A DNA stretch of 64,000 nucleotides from NCBI RefSeq assembly GCF_029937855.1, contig NZ_JAPYPC010000002.1, forward strand, positions 1-64,000, given 5' to 3'. This document shows positions 54,346 to 63,991 of the stretch, piece after piece. Origin of the DNA: Christiangramia sp. GTDB lineage: Bacteria > Bacteroidota > Bacteroidia > Flavobacteriales > Flavobacteriaceae. The position numbers were made by a program, and so were the translations under genes. The notes beneath the pieces were generated by a model. That model had not been told where the DNA came from. It did no database searches and saw only the letters and a list, made by a program, of their open reading frames with translations. Every line of letters begins with the position of its first letter. The first letter of the stretch is position 1.

Positions 54346-55137
54346 CTAATTCCCAGCAAGCATTTTGTACATAGGGTTAGACTTCCGGTTTACAAAACCA
54401 TGATAAGCTATATTCAGAAATAATAGAATTCCCCCGGCGAGTGCTGTTGCAGCGACTAATTCTTCAGTTCCCTGGTGCCTTATATAAATAGCTACTAATG
54501 CCCAAACGCCAACCGCTGCAAATTCCCGCATATTTCTCAAATAGATCATCAAAAGGTTAATGATTACAGCTACGCTTATCATTATTACGGTCCATTCTGC
54601 TTCAGAAAAAATAGCACCGTCCCATCCAATTTCAGTAAGCCAGGCGGCCATATTTGCAATACTTGCAACTGTTATCCATCCGGAATACAGGCAAATGGGC
54701 CACCAGTAGAACAGGATAATTTTGAAGGGTGCATCCCATATCTCCATTTCATTATTTATAATAAGCTTTAAGAGCTTGGCCAGAATCAGAAACATCAAAA
54801 CGACGGACATTCCCGTTAAATCATATAACCAGGCGATGGTCCATAAACCAGTTCCCAGATTCGCTACGATAAACCAAATGGAAGTATTTTTTATGAAATT
54901 AGTGTATTTCCCATTTGAAAATGCCTGCTGAATCATAAAGCCTGAACATAGCAGAAGACTAAAATAAATAAGGCCCCAGATAGAAAATGCATAATCTGCA
55001 GGGGTAAATAAATTAGAATATTTATCGCTCATCTCACCAATGGTGGTATTGTTGATCCTTCCTGTTTGTGCATAAAAGTTCAGGGCGATATTCAGAATAA
55101 CAGAAAGAAAATTTAGAACGGCCAGTTTTTTTATCAT
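54346..55137 (-). CDS. TspO/MBR-like tryptophan-rich membrane protein
   Basis: 263 residues with seven to eight membrane helices and many Trp. The N-terminal TPADYAFSIWGLIYFSLLLC and FYWWPICLYSGWITVASIAN resemble the PWxxxWxxxY and W-rich motifs of the TspO/MBR (tryptophan-rich sensory) family, but the protein is longer than classic TspO (about 160) and only distantly related. Possible roles, such as binding tetrapyrroles, are speculative. 8 bp separate it from pdeM, so it is part of the same minus-strand transcript. Confidence 0.75.
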   Translation of the reverse strand: MIKKLAVLNFLSVILNIALNFYAQTGRINNTTIGEMSDKYSNLFTPADYAFSIWGLIYFSLLLCSGFMIQQAFSNGKYTNFIKNTSIWFIVANLGTGLWTIAWLYDLTGMSVVLMFLILAKLLKLIINNEMEIWDAPFKIILFYWWPICLYSGWITVASIANMAAWLTEIGWDGAIFSEAEWTVIMISVAVIINLLMIYLRNMREFAAVGVWALVAIYIRHQGTEELVAATALAGGILLFLNIAYHGFVNRKSNPMYKMLAGN

Positions 55138-55145
55138 GGGGCAGG

Positions 55146-55781
55146 TTAATTTATTGGGATCACTTCTTTGCCAGTAATGGCGAAAATGCGATCTCCGTTT
55201 TCCGGGCGCATAAAATAATTTCCTGTAAACTCTCCAAAAGCGGGAAGGATCATCTGATTTTTATTTTGAAAAAAGCAAGATAGCTTTATTAATTGCCTGC
55301 CATGGCCTCTCATCTTAAAGCCTGGATGTATATGTCCGCAAATATTAAAATAATGCTCTGTAGGTTCTGGATGATGGCTTAAATGAAAACCTTCCAGTTT
55401 TACCTCTGAAAAAACTTTAATGCCTAGTTCTTCATACTTTAGCGGGGAAATAATATCATGATTGCCGGCAATGAGGTACACCTGATTGTCTATGCTTCCA
55501 ATCCATTCTTCAAACATATTCCATTCTAAATTGAGCGAGCTATGAAAAAGATCTCCGAGAAATACAATATGTTCGGGATCAAACTCTTTTCTTAGCTGAT
55601 CAAGTTTTAAAAAATTTTGAGAAATAGCATTTAAGGGAACAGCGCTACCGTGTTTTCGAAAATGGGATACTTTACCAAGATGGACATCTGCTACCAGAAG
55701 AACCTCCTGTTCTGGCCAGTAAACAGCCCCGAATGGATGTAAAACAAAATCCTGACTATGGATTTTAATATTAAAATTCAT
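55146..55781 (-). CDS. pdeM: Ligase-associated DNA damage response endonuclease PdeM
   Basis: Calcineurin-like metallophosphoesterase, 211 residues. Metal-binding motifs LLVADVHLGKVSHFRKHG, VFLGDLFHSSLN, IAGNHDI and CGHIHPG are all present. The PdeM family usually accompanies a Lhr-like helicase, exonuclease and ATP-dependent ligase; none of these is in this window. It directly abuts the aminotransferase gene, an arrangement that suggests shared transcription rather than shared function. Confidence 0.88.
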   Translation of the reverse strand: MNFNIKIHSQDFVLHPFGAVYWPEQEVLLVADVHLGKVSHFRKHGSAVPLNAISQNFLKLDQLRKEFDPEHIVFLGDLFHSSLNLEWNMFEEWIGSIDNQVYLIAGNHDIISPLKYEELGIKVFSEVKLEGFHLSHHPEPTEHYFNICGHIHPGFKMRGHGRQLIKLSCFFQNKNQMILPAFGEFTGNYFMRPENGDRIFAITGKEVIPIN

Positions 55782-56936
55782 CTATAATTTGCAAAGTATT
55801 TCTGCCGCCTTCTCCAAAGTGTCATCTGTTTTAGCAAAACAGAATCTTAATTGGCTGTTATCCTTTTCATTAATATTGAAAACCGAAACCGGAATTGAGG
55901 CTAAACCATGTTTCTTTACTAATTTCTCTGCGAAATGTACATCATTTTCATCAGTTATCCGGGAAAAATTTAAAAGCTGATAATAAGTTCCTTTTGAAGG
56001 AGTAAAGGTGAATTTCGAATCTTTGATGAAATTTAGAAAAAGATCCCTTTTCGTCTGATAGAAATTAGAAAGATCTAAATAATGAGCCGGAGTTTGTAAG
56101 TATTCTGCATAGGCTCTTTGCATAGGGTGGTTCACTGAAAAAACCGTAAGCTGGTGAATTTTTCTAATTTCTTTCATCAAATTTTTGGGAGCAACACAAT
56201 AGCCTGTTTTCCAGCCGGTGTTGTGAAAGGTTTTACCGAAAGAGGCGCAAACAACAGACTTTTCAGATAAGTCTGTAAATTTAGAAGCGCTTTGATGTTT
56301 TTCGCTGTCAAAAATTAAATGCTCATAAACTTCATCACTTAACAGGATGATATTAGTATTTTTCAGAATCTCCTGAAGCTGAAGCATATCTTTTTCAGAT
56401 AAAACAGTACCGGTAGGATTATGGGGTGTATTAATGATAATCATTTTCGTCTTTGAAGTAATTGCAGATTTTACCTCATCCCAGTCCACCCTATAATTTT
56501 CTCCTTTTAACTGAATCTGCACAGGAATCCCGCCGTTAAGTTTCACCGTAGGTTCATAAGTGTCATATGCCGGTTTTAGAACAATGACTTCATCACCTTT
56601 TTGAACAAAAGCAGTTATGGCACAATACAAAGCTTCCGTGGCGCCGGAAGTAATCGTAATTTCAGAATTGGCATCATACTTTTTGTTGTATAGTGTTTTA
56701 ATCTTTTTTACGATCTCTTCCCGCAAAGTCTGAACGCCTGAATCTGGCGGATATTGATTGTACCCATCTTTCATTGCCTGGAAAACGAGGTCCTTTAACT
56801 TTTGATCTGTTTCAAAATTCGGAAAACCCTGCGATAAATTGATGGCTCCATGATCATTAGCCATTTTACTCATTACTGAAAATATACTGGTTTTTGTACC
56901 AGGGAGTTTGGAGTTAATATCAAAATTTCCAGTCAT
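55782..56936 (-). CDS. PLP-dependent aminotransferase (methionine aminotransferase type)
   Basis: Class I/II aminotransferase, 384 residues. Substrate segment LSQGFPNFETDQKL near the N-terminus, ITSGATEALYCAI, the Asn-His motif INTPHNPTGTVL, DEVYEHLIFD, and the PLP Lys in SFGKTFHNTGWKTGY. The sequence is of the YbdL/methionine-glutamine type, which prefers methionine and aromatic amino acids as donors. Specific substrate is not certain. Located just after the sdhB terminator. Confidence 0.9.
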   Translation of the reverse strand: MTGNFDINSKLPGTKTSIFSVMSKMANDHGAINLSQGFPNFETDQKLKDLVFQAMKDGYNQYPPDSGVQTLREEIVKKIKTLYNKKYDANSEITITSGATEALYCAITAFVQKGDEVIVLKPAYDTYEPTVKLNGGIPVQIQLKGENYRVDWDEVKSAITSKTKMIIINTPHNPTGTVLSEKDMLQLQEILKNTNIILLSDEVYEHLIFDSEKHQSASKFTDLSEKSVVCASFGKTFHNTGWKTGYCVAPKNLMKEIRKIHQLTVFSVNHPMQRAYAEYLQTPAHYLDLSNFYQTKRDLFLNFIKDSKFTFTPSKGTYYQLLNFSRITDENDVHFAEKLVKKHGLASIPVSVFNINEKDNSQLRFCFAKTDDTLEKAAEILCKL

Positions 56937-56961
56937 AGTTCATTTTTTAAATAAAATGCAT

Positions 56962-56989
56962 AAAAAAACCCGAACTACAAAGTCCGGGC
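56962..56989 (-). terminator. sdhCAB terminator
   Basis: On the minus strand, stem CCCGGACT/AGTTCGGG (one wobble) followed by seven T residues, 27 nt after the sdhB stop. Confidence 0.85.
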
Positions 56990-57015
56990 TCTTCTATATT
57001 TAAATCAAAGGCTAT

Positions 57016-57759
57016 TTATTTTACGCTTGCCTTTAGATATTCCCTGTTCATCCTGGCGATGTTCTCTAAAGAAATGCCTTTAGGACATTCAATTTCACAG
57101 GCTCCGGTGTTGGTACAGTTACCAAATCCTTCTTTATCCATTTGCTCTACCATTTGTAAAACCCTGCGGTCTGCTTCAACTTCCCCTTGCGGAAGAAGTG
57201 CAAACTGGCTTACTTTTGCTGAAGTGAACAACATTGCACTGGCATTTTTACAAGCGGCAACACAAGCTCCACAACCAATACAGGTAGCGGCATAAAATGA
57301 CATATCTGCACTTTCCTTATCTACCGGAATTGAGTTCGCATCTATTGTATTTCCAGAAGTATTTACCGAAACGTAACCACCTGCCTGCTGAATACGGTCA
57401 AAAGAACTACGATCAACCACAAGATCTTTTATAAGCGGAAACGCTTTTGCGCGGAAAGGTTCGATAGTAATAGTATCACCATCTTTAAACTTCCTCATGT
57501 GAAGCTGGCAGGTTGCCACTCCGCGATCTGGCCCGTGAGGTTCCCCGTTTATCTGAAGGCTACAAGAACCGCAAATCCCTTCACGGCAATCATGGTCAAA
57601 AGCTACGGGCTCATCTCCTTTATCGATTAGCTGTTCATTAAGAACATCCATCATTTCAAGAAAAGACATATCTTCAGAAATATCTGAAACCTGGTAGGTT
57701 ACAACTTTTCCTTTTGTGTCGGCGTTTTTCTGGCGCCATATTTTTAGTGTAAGGTTCAT
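57016..57759 (-). CDS. sdhB: Succinate dehydrogenase/fumarate reductase iron-sulfur subunit
   Basis: Carries electrons from FAD in SdhA to the membrane. 247 residues. [2Fe-2S] ligands in [16 protein letters not shown] with a later Cys in GVATCQLH; [4Fe-4S] and [3Fe-4S] ligands in [17 protein letters not shown] and [20 protein letters not shown]. The order C-A-B and the sequence are of the Bacteroides/Bacillus-like type with a single membrane subunit. The spacer to sdhA holds an inverted repeat. Confidence 0.96.
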   Translation of the reverse strand: MNLTLKIWRQKNADTKGKVVTYQVSDISEDMSFLEMMDVLNEQLIDKGDEPVAFDHDCREGICGSCSLQINGEPHGPDRGVATCQLHMRKFKDGDTITIEPFRAKAFPLIKDLVVDRSSFDRIQQAGGYVSVNTSGNTIDANSIPVDKESADMSFYAATCIGCGACVAACKNASAMLFTSAKVSQFALLPQGEVEADRRVLQMVEQMDKEGFGNCTNTGACEIECPKGISLENIARMNREYLKASVK

Positions 57760-57765
57760 ATTTTC

Positions 57766-57830
57766 AATTTGAAAATCTGAGAATTTGAAAACTAGTCAAT
57801 TAAATAAACGAATTTTCAAATTTTCAAATT
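57766..57830 (-). repeat. Inverted repeats in the sdhA-sdhB spacer
   Basis: The unit AATTTGAAAA occurs at 57766-57775 and 57782-57791, and its complement TTTTCAAATT at 57813-57822 and 57821-57830. One or two stem-loops can form in the mRNA between the sdhA stop, which the last copy overlaps, and the sdhB start. There is no G/C core and no U tract, so it is more likely a processing or stability element than a terminator. Confidence 0.65.
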
Positions 57831-59832
57831 ATTTATAACTCCTTGTTTTTACCTGGATATTTTCATAATCTAAATCTTCTTTATGTAAGATAGCATCAGC
57901 AGGATTACCAGTGTATTCCCAGGCCGCTACATACATAAAGTTCTCATCATCACGCATTGCTTCCCCTTCTTCGGTTTGATATTCTTCTCTAAAGTGACCC
58001 CCACAGGATTCTTCTCTATGCAAAGCATCTTTAGCGAATAATTCGCCAAGCTCAAGAAAATCTGCCACACGGCCTGCTTTTTCAAGCTCTGCGTTCATTT
58101 CCATCGTATTTCCGGGAACTTTAACCTCTTTCCAGAACTCTTCCCTGAGTTCTTTAATTTCGGTGATAGCTTCTTTGAGACCAGTAGCATTTCTGGCCAT
58201 TCCAACTTTGTTCCACATGATCTTTCCAAGGATCTTATGGAAATGATCTACAGATTTGGTTCCCTTATTGTTTACTAGTTTTTCCAGTCTTTCCCTAACT
58301 TCAGTCTCAGCTGCATCAAATTCAGCAGAATCTGTGGGGATCGCCCCGGTTCTAATATCGTTGGATAAATAATCTCCTATAGTGTATGGCAGTACGAAAT
58401 ATCCATCGGCAAGACCCTGCATTAAAGCAGATGCACCAAGTCTGTTTGCCCCGTGATCAGAAAAGTTGGCTTCTCCAATCGCATAACAGCCAGGAATCGT
58501 AGTTTGAAGGTTATAATCTACCCATACCCCACCCATGGTATAGTGTACGGCCGGATAGATCATCATTGGAGTCTCGTATGGGTTTTGGTCTACGATCTTC
58601 TCATACATCTGGAATAAGTTACCATATTTGGCTTCTACAACCTGTTTTCCTAATTGTTTTATTCTGGCATCTGAAGGATTGTCTATCTTTTGGGTAGTTG
58701 CAGCTTCCTTACCATACCTCATAATTGCTGAACTAAAATCAAGGTAAACTGCTTCCCCGGTTTTATTTACCCCAAAACCTGCATCGCAACGTTCTTTTGC
58801 TGCCCTGGAAGCAACATCACGAGGCACAAGGTTACCAAAAGCAGGATATCTTCTCTCGAGGTAGTAATCCCTTTCTTCTTCAGAAAGCTCTGTTGGTTTT
58901 TTCTTTCCGGCTCTAATTGCTTCCGCATCTTCTTTTTTCTTCGGAACCCAAATTCTACCATCATTACGAAGTGATTCAGACATCAAAGTCAGTTTAGACT
59001 GGTGATCTCCTGAAACCGGAATACAGGTAGGGTGTATTTGAGTGAAACATGGGTTAGCGAAATAAGCTCCCTTTTTATGTATTTTCCAGCTTGCCGTAAC
59101 ATTACTTCCCATAGCGTTGGTGGAAAGGAAAAATACATTTCCATATCCTCCTGAAGCAACTACTACAGCGTGTGCTGAATGTCTTTCTAATTCTCCTGTA
59201 ACCAGGTTTCTTGCGATTATTCCCCGGGCTTTCCCATCAACCTTAACGATATCTAGCATTTCATGCCTGTTGTAAGCTTTGATTTTTCCTCGGTTTATCT
59301 GGCGGTTCATCGCTGAATATGCTCCAAGCAATAATTGTTGGCCTGTTTGTCCTTTCGCGTAGAAGGTTCTTGAAACAAGAACACCTCCAAAAGAACGGTT
59401 ATCTAAAAGACCACCGTATTCACGGGCAAATGGAACTCCCTGTGCCACACACTGGTCAATTATATTCCCGGAAACCTGCGCAAGTCTGTAAACATTCGAC
59501 TCTCTGGAGCGATAATCTCCTCCTTTTACGGTATCATAGAAAAGGCGGTAAATAGAATCACCATCTCCCTGATAGTTCTTTGCAGCATTAATTCCTCCCT
59601 GGGCTGCAATGGAGTGAGCCCTTCGCGGAGAATCCTGATAACAAAATGTTTTTACGTTATAACCCAGTTCTGCCAGGGTTGCCGCGGCACTACCGCCGGC
59701 TAGCCCCGTTCCAACTACAATAACATCAATATTACGTTTGTTGGCAGGATTTACCAGGTCTATTGCATTTTTATGATTGGTCCACTTTTCTGCCAATGGG
59801 CCTTTAGGTGTATTAGATTCAAATATTCCCAT
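57829..59832 (-). CDS. sdhA: Succinate dehydrogenase/fumarate reductase flavoprotein subunit
   Basis: Oxidises succinate to fumarate in the citric-acid cycle (complex II). 667 residues, covalent FAD. The N-terminal FAD-binding [20 protein letters not shown], the FAD-linking His in [15 protein letters not shown], and catalytic segments [15 protein letters not shown] and [20 protein letters not shown] are present. Three bases separate it from sdhC, so the two are coupled. Confidence 0.97.
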   Translation of the reverse strand: MGIFESNTPKGPLAEKWTNHKNAIDLVNPANKRNIDVIVVGTGLAGGSAAATLAELGYNVKTFCYQDSPRRAHSIAAQGGINAAKNYQGDGDSIYRLFYDTVKGGDYRSRESNVYRLAQVSGNIIDQCVAQGVPFAREYGGLLDNRSFGGVLVSRTFYAKGQTGQQLLLGAYSAMNRQINRGKIKAYNRHEMLDIVKVDGKARGIIARNLVTGELERHSAHAVVVASGGYGNVFFLSTNAMGSNVTASWKIHKKGAYFANPCFTQIHPTCIPVSGDHQSKLTLMSESLRNDGRIWVPKKKEDAEAIRAGKKKPTELSEEERDYYLERRYPAFGNLVPRDVASRAAKERCDAGFGVNKTGEAVYLDFSSAIMRYGKEAATTQKIDNPSDARIKQLGKQVVEAKYGNLFQMYEKIVDQNPYETPMMIYPAVHYTMGGVWVDYNLQTTIPGCYAIGEANFSDHGANRLGASALMQGLADGYFVLPYTIGDYLSNDIRTGAIPTDSAEFDAAETEVRERLEKLVNNKGTKSVDHFHKILGKIMWNKVGMARNATGLKEAITEIKELREEFWKEVKVPGNTMEMNAELEKAGRVADFLELGELFAKDALHREESCGGHFREEYQTEEGEAMRDDENFMYVAAWEYTGNPADAILHKEDLDYENIQVKTRSYK

Positions 59833-59835
59833 AGC

Positions 59836-60552
59836 TTAAATTTTTTCTAGTATAAAGTAAATGTAAAATGGGATAACCGCGAATGCAAGGGGAACCAGGA
59901 TCGCAAAAGCATAACCCAACTTCCTTATAAACCCATTATATTTAGGATGATTAACGCCTAAAGATTGGAAACCGCTTGAAAATCCATGATACAGGTGAAA
60001 ACCAATTGCAAGCATGGAAAACCCATAAATAATAGCCCAAATTAATCCGTATTGAGGATCCTGGAAGGTTTGAATAGTAAGTGTGTAAAGGTCGGTGACT
60101 TCCTGATCATTAGCGGTAGTGTAAAGAGAATCATCCAGAGATCCAAATTTTAGCTGTCCCCAAAACTGGTATAAATGAACCGCGATAAAAGCAAGAATAA
60201 TAGTTCCAAGCACTCCCATGTTTCGCGATGCCCAAATAGTATTGGTGGAAGGTTTAAAGCTAACATAGCCCTGAGGTCTGGCCCGTCGATTGGTAATTGT
60301 TAACCATATACCGTCAATAGCATGAAAAAGAATACTAATATAAGTAAGATACGACAGTATCTTAACGGCAGGATTGGTGGCCATAAATAGGGCATATTCA
60401 TTGAATTGATCCCTGGCACCTTCACTTACGGGAATTAATAATTGTAGATTTCCTAAAAGGTGACCTATTAAAAACAGACACAGAAAAAGGCCTGTGAAAG
60501 CCATCCAGTATTTTTTTGCCAATGATGACTTTAAAAGCGCAGATTTCGCCAT
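59836..60552 (-). CDS. sdhC: Succinate dehydrogenase cytochrome b subunit
   Basis: Membrane anchor of complex II, 238 residues, five membrane helices (about 15-35, 62-85, 108-128, 160-185, 205-230). Di-haem b558 type: His residues in LFLIGHLLGNLQ, ILFHAIDGIWL, FIAVHLYQFWG and GFHLYHGFSSGFQSLG. The single-polypeptide anchor matches the Bacteroidota type. First gene of sdhCAB, with a consensus promoter 32 nt upstream. Confidence 0.94.
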   Translation of the reverse strand: MAKSALLKSSLAKKYWMAFTGLFLCLFLIGHLLGNLQLLIPVSEGARDQFNEYALFMATNPAVKILSYLTYISILFHAIDGIWLTITNRRARPQGYVSFKPSTNTIWASRNMGVLGTIILAFIAVHLYQFWGQLKFGSLDDSLYTTANDQEVTDLYTLTIQTFQDPQYGLIWAIIYGFSMLAIGFHLYHGFSSGFQSLGVNHPKYNGFIRKLGYAFAILVPLAFAVIPFYIYFILEKI

Positions 60553-60583
60553 AAACGTGTTGAATTATTTAGATAAAGTGGAG

Positions 60584-60614
60584 CAAAAATACGCTTCATT
60601 CTAATTTTTAACAA
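60584..60614 (-). promoter_or_regulatory. Promoter of sdhCAB
   Basis: On the minus strand: TTG (60614-60612), 20-nt spacer, TATTTTTG (60591-60584), an exact match to the Bacteroidota sigma-A consensus. Predicted start near 60577, giving a leader of about 25 nt. Confidence 0.65.
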
Positions 60615-60819
60615 ACTTTGACGGGCTTTTTACGGTCTATTTAGAACTAATTTAAAATAGTTTATCAATTGTTGAGGCTTTGAATGACAGAGCCTTGCAG
60701 ATTAGACTTTTAAACGGTTCTTAAAAGGAGTTGTATAGATGGTAACTTCTGTTTTTGGCAAAAGCTTAACTGAGCAAAAAAGTCAAATTTTGTAATTTCC
60801 TATTTCATTTATCCCTGAA

Positions 60820-61329
60820 ATGAAGAAAAGAACAAATGAATTGGTAAGAGCACTTTCAGAAACTTTTGAAGGGGAACCATGGTATGGAGACTCGGTGATG
60901 CGGAAATTAGAAAATGTACCTTATATAATAGGTTTCAAAACCTGCAATCCGGAATCTCATAGCGTGGCTCAAATAGTGGGGCACTTAATTTCCTGGAAAA
61001 CCTTCGCTATTGAAAAGCTGAGAAATAATACTAATTATGATATCGATATAGATACCAGAAAAGACTGGCCCAATGTAGAGGTTCATTCTCAACAGGAGTG
61101 GGAAGAATTGAAAAGGAAATTAGTGGCCGCTCAATCTGAAATCTATGAACTTATAGATGAAAAAAAAGACGATTCCTTTTTGAACGAAAAAGTAAGCGGA
61201 AAAAATTATGATTTTAGCCATTTATTAACTGGAATCATGCAGCATGATATTTACCATATAGGACAGATAGGTTTAATAGAAAGCCAGCTAAAGAAGAAAG
61301 AAACAGATTCAGGTGTTTTTAGAATTTAA
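60820..61329 (+). CDS. DinB family protein
   Basis: Four-helix-bundle protein of the DinB/YfiT type, 169 residues. The likely metal ligands are His in VAQIVGHLISWK and the pair in MQHDIYHIGQIGL. Members include metal-dependent thiol transferases and damage-induced proteins with no known activity; none can be assigned here. It is 15 bp before cbpA on the same strand, so may be co-transcribed with the chaperone pair. Confidence 0.87.
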   Translation: MKKRTNELVRALSETFEGEPWYGDSVMRKLENVPYIIGFKTCNPESHSVAQIVGHLISWKTFAIEKLRNNTNYDIDIDTRKDWPNVEVHSQQEWEELKRKLVAAQSEIYELIDEKKDDSFLNEKVSGKNYDFSHLLTGIMQHDIYHIGQIGLIESQLKKKETDSGVFRI

Positions 61330-61344
61330 AAACAGAATTATTAA

Positions 61345-62274
61345 ATGGACTTTATAGACTACTACAAATTGTTGGAGCTGGATAAATCTGCTACGAAATC
61401 TGATATTAAAAAGGCCTACAGGCGGTTGGCACGAAAATATCATCCCGATCTCAATCCAAACGATAAAGAAGCGCAGGCAAGGTTTCAGCAAATAAATGAA
61501 GCCCATGAGGTATTGAGTGATCCTGAAAAGCGGAAAAAATATGATGAATATGGCAAAGACTGGAAGCATGCCGATCAATTTGAAGAAGCGAGGAAACAAC
61601 AGGCAGCTTCAGGCGGATTTGGCGGTGGTTTTGGAGGTAGAGCTCAGAGTGGGCAATCTTATTCATATTCAGGAAATTTTGAAGATGACACTTTTTCTGA
61701 CTTCTTCGAGCAAATGTTTGGAGGCAGAGCAAGAGCTGAAGGCGCACATCGCGGAGGACGTTTTAAGGGGCAGGATTTTAATGCCGAACTTCAATTACGC
61801 TTAAGTGAAATTTATGAAAGCCGAAAGCATACTATTACAGTAAATGGTAAAAATATAAGGCTTACTATACCTGCCGGAGTTGAAAATGGGCAAACCATAA
61901 AAATCAAAGGCCATGGAGGCGCCGGAGTACAGGGAGGGCCTAATGGAGATCTTTATATCACCTTTAATATTCTCAATGATACCTCGTTCAGGAGAGAAAA
62001 AGAGCATCTTTATTCAACAGAAGAGATTAGTCTTAGCACAGCAGCTTTAGGTGGGGAAATACAGGTTAGGACTTTTGATGGGGAAGTAAAATTGAAGGTA
62101 AAGCCAGGTACGCAAAACGATAGCAGAGTGAAATTGAAAGGCAAAGGTTTCCCTAAGTATAAAAAAGAAAATCAGTTTGGAGATCTTTATATTAACTATA
62201 AAGTGAAAGTGCCGGAAAATTTAACCGATAGGCAAAAGGAATTATTTCAGGAACTTAAAAAAACGGGAATATGA
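61345..62274 (+). CDS. cbpA: Curved DNA-binding/DnaJ-type co-chaperone CbpA
   Basis: 309 residues. J domain at 1-70 with the HPD motif (RKYHPDLNPN) that stimulates DnaK ATPase; a Gly/Phe-rich linker (GGFGGGFGGRAQSG, about 92-130); then two C-terminal substrate-binding domains (LTIPAGVENGQTIKIKGHGG onward). There is no cysteine-rich zinc finger, so it is class B (CbpA), not DnaJ. The stop codon overlaps the start of cbpM by 4 bp. Confidence 0.93.
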   Translation: MDFIDYYKLLELDKSATKSDIKKAYRRLARKYHPDLNPNDKEAQARFQQINEAHEVLSDPEKRKKYDEYGKDWKHADQFEEARKQQAASGGFGGGFGGRAQSGQSYSYSGNFEDDTFSDFFEQMFGGRARAEGAHRGGRFKGQDFNAELQLRLSEIYESRKHTITVNGKNIRLTIPAGVENGQTIKIKGHGGAGVQGGPNGDLYITFNILNDTSFRREKEHLYSTEEISLSTAALGGEIQVRTFDGEVKLKVKPGTQNDSRVKLKGKGFPKYKKENQFGDLYINYKVKVPENLTDRQKELFQELKKTGI

Positions 62275-62561
62275 AAAATGAAGATCTCATTCCTGCAGAA
62301 GAAATTTGTATGCATTATGAAGTAGAGCGACAATTTGTAAGTTCACTTTATGAAAGCGGAATTATAGAAATTATAACCATTCAGGAAACTGAATATATTC
62401 ACTGTGATCATCTGGCGAATCTGGAAAGGATGATGCGGTTGCACCAGGATCTGGATATAAGTCTTGAAGGTCTGGAAGCTATAAATCATCTGCTGGAAAA
62501 AATTGGTGAACTACAAAAAGAAAATATGGGATTAAAGAATCGTTTAAATCTTTACGAATAA
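62271..62561 (+). CDS. cbpM: Chaperone modulator CbpM
   Basis: Small MerR-like helical protein (96 residues) that binds the J domain of CbpA and inhibits it. The start overlaps the cbpA stop (ATGA), so the two are produced together. The sequence PAEEICMHYEVERQFVSSLY and LANLERMMRLHQDLDISLEG is typical: a HTH-like first half and the hydrophobic heptads of the second. Confidence 0.88.
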   Translation: MKNEDLIPAEEICMHYEVERQFVSSLYESGIIEIITIQETEYIHCDHLANLERMMRLHQDLDISLEGLEAINHLLEKIGELQKENMGLKNRLNLYE

Positions 62562-62668
62562 TTAATGATATACAATTTTTCTTGTTTCCATATTTCATAA
62601 GACGTATTCGTATATTCGGGATCCTGTAAAATTTTAATCCCTTTTTTAGCATTTGCGTTTAATTCCTT

Positions 62669-62676
62669 TAATTTTG
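62669..62676 (+). promoter_or_regulatory. Candidate -7 box for the aminopeptidase P gene
   Basis: TAATTTTG matches TAnnTTTG 22 nt before the start codon. The nearest TTG is only 13 nt upstream of it, shorter than the usual 17-23, so the promoter is unsure. Confidence 0.3.
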
Positions 62677-62698
62677 AAGAAATTGAAATGAATTATAT

Positions 62699-63991
62699 AT
62701 GAAATATGACAGAATAGACTCGAAACTCTTTATAAAAAACCGTAAAAACTTCATGGAAAAGATGAAGCCGAAAAGTCTGGCGGTTTTTAATTCGAATGAT
62801 ATTTATCCTATTGGTGCAGATAGCACCATGCCTTTCCAGCAAAATCGTGATATATTTTATTTAAGTGGTGTGGATCAGGATGAAAGTATCCTGGTATTAT
62901 TTCCTGATGCTCCTGAAGAAAAGCATCGCGAGATCCTTTTTTTAACCGAAACCAATGAGCATATTGCCGTTTGGGAAGGCGCTAAACTTACTAAAGATAA
63001 TGCTTTTGAAGTAAGTGGAATCAAAACCGTTTACTGGATGAAAGATTTCGAAAAGATCTTTTTTGAGGTAATGACGCAGTGTGATACAGTATATTTTAAT
63101 ACGAATGAGCATTACAGGGCGAATCATCAAACCGAAACCAGGGATGATCGTTTTATAAAATGGTGTAAGGAGAAATATCCTGCTCACCAGGTGGCCAAAG
63201 CAAACCCCATTTTGCAGAGATTACGTTCGGTAAAAGATCCTCTAGAACTGGAACTTATGCAAAAAGCCTGTGATATTACTGAGAAAGCTTTTCGAAGAAC
63301 TTTAAAATTCGTCAAACCGGGAGTGTGGGAATACGAAATTGAAGCGGAGTACTATCACGAAATGATAAGAAACAGGTCTAAAGGTTTTGCATATACCCCC
63401 ATTATCGCCAGTGGTAATAATGCGAACGTGCTACATTATATTGAGAACAGACACCAATGTAAAGAGGGAGATCTTATTCTTCTGGATACTGGAGCGGAGT
63501 ATGCGAACTATTCCAGTGACCTAAGTAGAACAATTCCTGTTTCAGGAAGGTATTCAGATAGGCAAAAACAAGTTTATAATGCCGTGAACAAGGTAAAAAA
63601 GGATGCTACCAAAATGTTGGTTCCTGGCACTATGTGGAAAGAGTATCATGTTGAGGTTGGTAAAATGATGACTTCAGAATTGTTGGATCTGGGATTACTG
63701 GACAAGGCAGATGTTCAGAATGAGGATCCAGACTGGCCTGCTTATAAGAAATATTTTATGCATGGAACTTCGCACCATATAGGATTGGATACACACGATT
63801 ATGGTATTCTCACGGAACCTATGAGGGCAAACCAGGTATTTACCGTGGAGCCCGGAATTTATCTACCCGATGAAGGTTTTGGAATTCGCCTGGAAGATGA
63901 TGTGGTAATTCAGGAAAAAGGCGATCCCTTTAATTTAATGAGAAATATTCCTATTGAAATTGAGGAGATAGAGGATATAATGAATTCCTAG
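62699..63991 (+). CDS. Xaa-Pro aminopeptidase (aminopeptidase P, M24B)
   Basis: Removes the N-terminal residue before a proline. 430 residues, full length for bacterial PepP. The N-terminal creatinase-like domain has FYLSGVDQDESILVLFP. The catalytic domain has the five metal ligands: Asp in LLDTGAEYANYSSDLSRTIP (two Asp), His in HGTSHHIGLDTHD, Glu in VFTVEPGIYL and Glu in GFGIRLEDDVVI. No signal peptide, so cytosolic. Its stop is 9 bp before the end of the window. Confidence 0.93.
   Translation: MKYDRIDSKLFIKNRKNFMEKMKPKSLAVFNSNDIYPIGADSTMPFQQNRDIFYLSGVDQDESILVLFPDAPEEKHREILFLTETNEHIAVWEGAKLTKDNAFEVSGIKTVYWMKDFEKIFFEVMTQCDTVYFNTNEHYRANHQTETRDDRFIKWCKEKYPAHQVAKANPILQRLRSVKDPLELELMQKACDITEKAFRRTLKFVKPGVWEYEIEAEYYHEMIRNRSKGFAYTPIIASGNNANVLHYIENRHQCKEGDLILLDTGAEYANYSSDLSRTIPVSGRYSDRQKQVYNAVNKVKKDATKMLVPGTMWKEYHVEVGKMMTSELLDLGLLDKADVQNEDPDWPAYKKYFMHGTSHHIGLDTHDYGILTEPMRANQVFTVEPGIYLPDEGFGIRLEDDVVIQEKGDPFNLMRNIPIEIEEIEDIMNS

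Noticed and set aside
60690-60810. Small hairpin and a 17-codon frame before the DinB gene
   Set aside because: The stem is short, lacks a T tract, and the frame has no coding features.
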